A stretch of 64,000 nt of DNA from Gilliamella sp. Pra-s52. Its GTDB lineage: Bacteria; Pseudomonadota; Gammaproteobacteria; Enterobacterales; Orbaceae. Position numbers and translations under genes: made by a program. Where the stretch lies: assembly GCF_009795805.1 (NCBI RefSeq), contig NZ_WTEY01000001.1, positions 310,001 to 374,000 on the forward strand, read 5' to 3'. Below, piece by piece: positions 60,573 to 64,000 of this stretch. Numbering within the stretch: position 1 is the stretch's first letter; every line of letters begins with the position of its first letter. The notes under the pieces were generated by a model. It worked only from the letters and a program-made list of their open reading frames with translations, was not told where the DNA came from and searched no databases.

Positions 60573-61268
60573 ATGGAAACAATAATTACACTTTATCATG
60601 CTTTTGTTAGCATGGATATTGCAACTCTTTCAAATCCTAATGTCTTATGGGTATTATATGGCATGTTGTTTACTATTATTCTTTTAGAAAATGGGGTGTT
60701 ACCAGCAGCTTTTTTACCTGGAGACAGTCTGTTATTTTTAACAGGGGTATTAATTAGCCAAAATGTTTTTCATTTTGGTTTAATCAATTTTATTTTAATT
60801 GCTGGTGCAGCTTTAGGTACTTGGTTAGGTTATGCTCAAGGGTTGTGGCTTGGTAATACTAAGCTGGTCCAAGGTTGGATGGCGCATATACCTGAAAAAT
60901 ATCATCATAAATCTGAAGTATTATTCCATAAATATGGATTACAAGCGCTATTTATTGGGCGATTCATTGCTTTCGTACGTACGTTATTACCAATGATGGC
61001 GGGATTATCAGGATTACATAGTCGAAAATTCCATATCTATAATTTGATCAGCGCAACATTATGGATTTTTTTGATTGTAACATTAGGTTATTTGTTTGGA
61101 TTATCACCAATTTTCAAAGAATATGAAAAGCAAATTATGTCTCTACTAATGTTAATACCTGTCTTTTTATTGGTGTTAGGGTTGATATTTTCAGTTTTCC
61201 TTGCTGTTAAACGTTCATTAAGCAATAAAAAACAATCTAAATCTACATCAAATAATAAAAAGAAGTAG
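60573..61268 (+). CDS. yqjA: DedA-family membrane protein YqjA
   Basis: Inner-membrane DedA protein (231 residues, E. coli YqjA 220). LLENGVLPAAFLPGDSLLFL and FIGRFIAFVRTLLPMMAGLS (with the essential Arg residues) match YqjA/YghB. The family are likely proton-dependent transporters linked to undecaprenyl-phosphate or lipid flipping. Lys-rich C-terminal tail. The stop at 61268 abuts the 3' end of rnpB on the other strand. Confidence 0.9.
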   Translation: METIITLYHAFVSMDIATLSNPNVLWVLYGMLFTIILLENGVLPAAFLPGDSLLFLTGVLISQNVFHFGLINFILIAGAALGTWLGYAQGLWLGNTKLVQGWMAHIPEKYHHKSEVLFHKYGLQALFIGRFIAFVRTLLPMMAGLSGLHSRKFHIYNLISATLWIFLIVTLGYLFGLSPIFKEYEKQIMSLLMLIPVFLLVLGLIFSVFLAVKRSLSNKKQSKSTSNNKKK

Positions 61269-61271
61269 AAA

Positions 61272-61657
61272 GTGAAATTAACCGATAAGCCGGGTTCTGT
61301 CGTGGACAATCATTCCTCTAGGCTAATACTCACGCATTAGCTCAAGCAGTCTACCCGGATTCAACGCGGGCCACGCCAATGAATCCCTATTTGACCTTGC
61401 TCCGAGTGGAGTTTACCATGCCACAACTGTTACCAATTGTGCGGTGTGCTCTTACCACACCCTTTCACCCTTACCTGATCTTATAAATAAGCCATCGGCG
61501 GTTTACTCTCTGCTGCACTAGTCGTGAATTTTAGTTCTCACCAAAACTCCCCAGGCGTTACCTGGCACTCTGCCCTATGGAGCCCGGACTTTCCTCCCCC
61601 TTATTTGTCACTTTTAATAAAGGACAGCAATAAAGCAGCGATTGTCTGGTTAATTTC
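61272..61657 (-). ncRNA. rnpB: RNase P RNA (M1 RNA)
   Basis: The catalytic RNA that matures tRNA 5' ends. On the minus strand it begins GAAATTAACCAGACAATCGC and ends CCCGGCTTATCGGTTAATTT followed by CAC. These ends form P1 (GAAATTAACC with GGTTAATTTC). Hallmarks in order: GGGGGAGGAAAGTCCGGGCT, CCATAGGGCAG, CAGGTAACGCCTGG, GCAGAGAGTAAACCGCCGAT, AGATCAGGTAAGGGTGAAAG, GGAGCAAGGTCAAATAGG, GTCCACGACAGAACCCGGCT. About 386 nt, bacterial type A. Length and order match E. coli M1 (377). Confidence 0.97.
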
Positions 61658-61664
61658 GTTGACA

Positions 61665-61694
61665 AGTATATAACCTAAAGTGCAATTTTGTCTA
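61665..61694 (-). promoter_or_regulatory. rnpB promoter
   Basis: On the minus strand, -35 TAGACA (61694 to 61689), an 18-base spacer and -10 TATACT (61670 to 61665), giving a start at or near the 5' end of the RNA at 61657. Confidence 0.55.
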
Positions 61695-61747
61695 TAATTA
61701 TGTGTTTACTAAGAAATAGAAGTGAATAAAAATGAAATAGTAAATGG

Positions 61748-61772
61748 ATAGTACATCATCAAGATGTACTAT
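61748..61772 (-). terminator. Possible terminator of the SmpA/OmlA lipoprotein gene
   Basis: ATAGTACATC (61748-61757) pairs with GATGTACTAT (61763-61772), 20 bases after the lipoprotein stop. The following T stretch on the minus strand is interrupted, so strength is uncertain. Confidence 0.45.
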
Positions 61773-61791
61773 AAAAAGGGCTTTAATTTAA

Positions 61792-62154
61792 TCACCATTT
61801 TTTCTGCTTTTGATTTTCGTCATAATTAAACCAGGTTACTACGCCTTTAGATATGATAATATCGAGTTTTCCTTCAAAAATATTATATTGTGTTTCACCA
61901 ATTAACATATGACTGGTTGAACTTTTTTTTGTATACTGATATGTCCATTGAGTTTCGTTACTATTAATAGTAGTTTTATTTGTAGGTTCGCCAAATATAG
62001 ATAAAATTTGGGATTCTGTTGATGAACCTTCAACAATTTTACTTACTTTTTCGTTACTAAGAGGTGTGCCTTTTTCAATAAAATTTTTTTGTGTGCACGC
62101 CGATAGTGTGATTATAAAACATATTAAAATAAGGAAATTTTTTATATTTTTCAT
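61792..62154 (-). CDS. Small outer-membrane lipoprotein, SmpA/OmlA domain
   Basis: A 120-residue lipoprotein. Signal peptide with lipobox LSAC (Cys20), then the SmpA/OmlA fold: IVEGSSTESQILSIFGEPT, then TQWTYQY. The family includes BamE and OsmE. The sequence is not close enough to name it; the GxxTxxxVxxxFGxP-xxW layout is shared. Residue after Cys is Thr, consistent with outer-membrane sorting. Stands alone. Confidence 0.75.
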   Translation of the reverse strand: MKNIKNFLILICFIITLSACTQKNFIEKGTPLSNEKVSKIVEGSSTESQILSIFGEPTNKTTINSNETQWTYQYTKKSSTSHMLIGETQYNIFEGKLDIIISKGVVTWFNYDENQKQKKW

Positions 62155-62562
62155 TGTATGATTGCCTGTTGCATTATAGGTTATATGAAATGAGAATTGA
62201 TAATAGCATATGTTTGATAACGTTTAATATGATGGTGGCGAAAAAGGAACTGGAAAAATTATTACATCAATGTTATTCCTTAATTTTTTATTTTACAATA
62301 TTGTATAATTTATATTAGCTATTAAATTTTACTTCTATTTCATTTTTTAATTTTTCTTAGTTATAAAAATCTATGCTATGTTTTTGTATTATTATATAAA
62401 GTTATCAAATTATTTAGTCTCAGATGCGAAGATAAGATATTTTTATAAATATCGTTCAAAATTTTATACTGTTTTTAATAAACAAAAAAAAGATAATTAG
62501 TGTTATTATATAAGCTACGATATACTTTAATTTTAGTAAATTTAGTTGCTATGGGATAGTCA
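62155..62562. other. AT-rich region upstream of proQ
   Basis: A 408-base gap with no gene visible. Near proQ, TTAGTG (62497-62502) and TATACT (62521-62526) with an 18-base spacer are a plausible proQ promoter. Nothing else recognised. Confidence 0.45.
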
Positions 62563-63087
62563 ATGGAAGCTCAGTTTAAATTAACAAATAGTAAAGAAAT
62601 TATTGCTTATTTAGCTCAACAATACCCGAATTGCTTTACCGTTGAAGGTGAGGCTAAACCATTAAAAATTGGAATTTTTCAAGATGTCATCTCTCGTCTG
62701 GATAATAGTGAAGTACTTAGTAAAACTAAACTTCGTGCTGCATTGCGTGCATACACAATGAGTTGGCGCTATTTACATAGTATAAAAGAAGGGTATAGTC
62801 GTGTTGATTTAGATGGCAATCCTCATGAAATTATCAATCAAGAACAAATGGAGCATGCTCAACAACAATTAAAAGAGAGTAAAGAAAAGGCTAAAATACG
62901 GTTTAAAGAACGTGCAAAAGAAAGCCGTAAAATTACTACTCTAAAAATTGGTGATTTTGTTAAAGTTATTGTAGGTAATAAACCTATAAAAGTGCAAATC
63001 ATTAATATTGAAAAAGAGCATATTAAAGTAAAGGTTGGTGTGGGGATGGAGTTAACGGTTAAACCTGAACATATTATCAATAAGTAG
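62563..63087 (+). CDS. proQ: RNA chaperone ProQ
   Basis: FinO-domain global RNA-binding protein (174 residues, E. coli 232). FinO domain at about 1-115 with KEIIAYLAQQYPNCF, PLKIGIFQDV and LRAALRAYTMSWRYL. A short Lys-rich linker follows. The C-terminal Tudor-like domain (about 125-174) includes KIGDFVKVIVGNKPIKV. The linker is much shorter than in E. coli. It precedes prc by 9 bases, the E. coli order. Confidence 0.93.
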   Translation: MEAQFKLTNSKEIIAYLAQQYPNCFTVEGEAKPLKIGIFQDVISRLDNSEVLSKTKLRAALRAYTMSWRYLHSIKEGYSRVDLDGNPHEIINQEQMEHAQQQLKESKEKAKIRFKERAKESRKITTLKIGDFVKVIVGNKPIKVQIINIEKEHIKVKVGVGMELTVKPEHIINK

Positions 63088-63096
63088 AGAATTTGA

Positions 63097-64000
63097 ATGA
63101 ATAAATTACTGAAAGGTATTACACTTGGTCTTATTTTGGGTATTATTAGTCAAAATATTCAGGCAAAATCGAATACTAAAGAACAAATTCCCGTTTTGAA
63201 GCAAGATGAAATCCACCAAGTTGTAGCCAAACGTGTGACTAATTTTTTTACTCAATCACATTATCGTAATTTTGCTCTAGATGGTGCTTTTTCTGCTCAA
63301 ATTTTTGATCGTTATTTCAAATTATTAGATGGAAATAAATCCATATTTATTCAAAGTGATGTTGATAGTTTTCGAGATCGACAAGAGTTATTAGGTCAGG
63401 AATTAGTTAATGGTAATTTAAATACGGCTTATGACATCTATAATCGTTTTTTACTAAAACGTTATAATCGTTATCAATATGCTCTTGACGTTTTACAGCG
63501 ACCTATGGATTTTTCTACGAATGATGAAGTTGATTTCAATCGTGAAGAAATTGCATGGCCGACTTCTGAAACGGAACTCAATGCCTATTGGGATAAACGA
63601 GTTAAATATGATGAGCTAAGTTTATCATTATCAGGAAAAGATGAAAAACAGATCCGTGAAGTATTAACTAAACGTTACAATCGTGTTCTAAAAACGATAA
63701 TACAATCAAACAATGAAGATGCTTTTCAAGTATTTATGAATGCATTCGCAAGAGAGATTGATCCTCACACTAGTTATTTAGCACCGCGCAAAAAACGAGA
63801 TTTTGATTCTGAAATGAGTTTATCATTTGAAGGGATTGGTGCAACATTAAGTCAGCAGGATGATTATACTACAATTATGTCTTTTGTAACGGGAGGACCG
63901 GCTGAAAAAAGTAAGCTACTTAGCATCGGAGACAAAATTATTGGTGTAGGTCAAAAAGAGTCGGCAATTGAAGATGTTATTGGTTGGCGTTTAGATGATA
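63097..64000 (+). CDS. prc: Tail-specific protease Prc (partial, runs off the window)
   Basis: Periplasmic C-terminal processing protease. The visible 301 codons include a signal peptide (ITLGLILGIISQNIQA, cleavage before KS), an N-terminal helical domain (about 25-235; FDRYFKLLDGNKSIFIQSDV, AREIDPHTSYLAPRKKRDFD) and the start of the PDZ domain (FEGIGATLSQQDDY, GPAEKSKLLSIGDKIIGVG). The Ser/Lys active site lies beyond the window. ATG at 63097 follows proQ by 9 bases. Confidence 0.93.
   Translation, partial: MNKLLKGITLGLILGIISQNIQAKSNTKEQIPVLKQDEIHQVVAKRVTNFFTQSHYRNFALDGAFSAQIFDRYFKLLDGNKSIFIQSDVDSFRDRQELLGQELVNGNLNTAYDIYNRFLLKRYNRYQYALDVLQRPMDFSTNDEVDFNREEIAWPTSETELNAYWDKRVKYDELSLSLSGKDEKQIREVLTKRYNRVLKTIIQSNNEDAFQVFMNAFAREIDPHTSYLAPRKKRDFDSEMSLSFEGIGATLSQQDDYTTIMSFVTGGPAEKSKLLSIGDKIIGVGQKESAIEDVIGWRLDD

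Overview
The window is a 64 kb stretch of an AT-rich (roughly one third GC) gammaproteobacterial chromosome. Almost every recognisable protein reads as a shortened, AT-biased version of an E. coli or Pasteurellales protein (Fur, HslUV, TolQRA, CydABX, LysC, ArgR, MreBCD, Rng, ProQ, AccBC). Low GC, core-gene content and an aspartate/alanine exchanger plus aspartate decarboxylase make an Orbaceae-like gut symbiont (Gilliamella/Orbus type) my best guess. That is inference from gene content, not a database result.

Layout. 0-3.4 kb: a small MerR regulator, an SDR dehydrogenase and an NADP-binding reductase facing a LysR regulator, with a short gene remnant between. 3.4-10.2 kb: tolC, nudF, cpdA (E. 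coli-like order), then cls, yciA, yciB, fur and fldA on the minus strand. 10.3-20.2 kb: sucCD, cydABX, ybgC-tolQRA and hslVU. 20.3-31 kb: asmA, dcd, mltA, cycA, a TerC-family gene, dacB, an ABC exporter and an S24-like regulator. 31-33.6 kb: a very AT-rich spacer with a candidate small RNA, a tatA/tatE-type gene, a UbiF-like monooxygenase and a decayed IS3-family transposase. 33.6-46.4 kb: glmS, glmU, hemG, typA, a ferredoxin overlapping fhs, sohB and the aspT-asd pair. 46.4-50.2 kb: gene debris and a 32-codon ORF with a consensus ribosome binding site, lysC behind a lysine riboswitch, argR and mog. 50.3-64 kb: yadGH, eda, accBC, mreBCD-rng-tldD-yqjA, RNase P RNA, an SmpA/OmlA lipoprotein, proQ and the start of prc, which runs off the window.

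How it fits together. Cytochrome bd (cydABX) sits behind a perfect FNR box placed as a class II activator site. sucCD appears without sucAB beside it. aspT-asd would form an electrogenic aspartate-to-alanine decarboxylation cycle. Together these point to microaerobic or fermentative life. cpdA (cAMP phosphodiesterase) has a near-consensus CRP site at about -41.5, which would close a negative feedback loop on cAMP. hslVU has a sigma-32-like promoter. Envelope genes (tolC, tolQRA, asmA, mltA, dacB, mreBCD, glmS/glmU, accBC, cls) make up much of the rest.

I found no CRISPR array, tRNA, rRNA, intact transposon or obvious defence system. The least explained pieces are the 31.4-31.55 kb promoter-terminator pair with no ORF (candidate sRNA), the adjacent S24-like regulator lacking its catalytic serine, the fhs-ferredoxin coupling, the 22-bp palindrome before aspT, and the small SD-led ORF at 47.1 kb.
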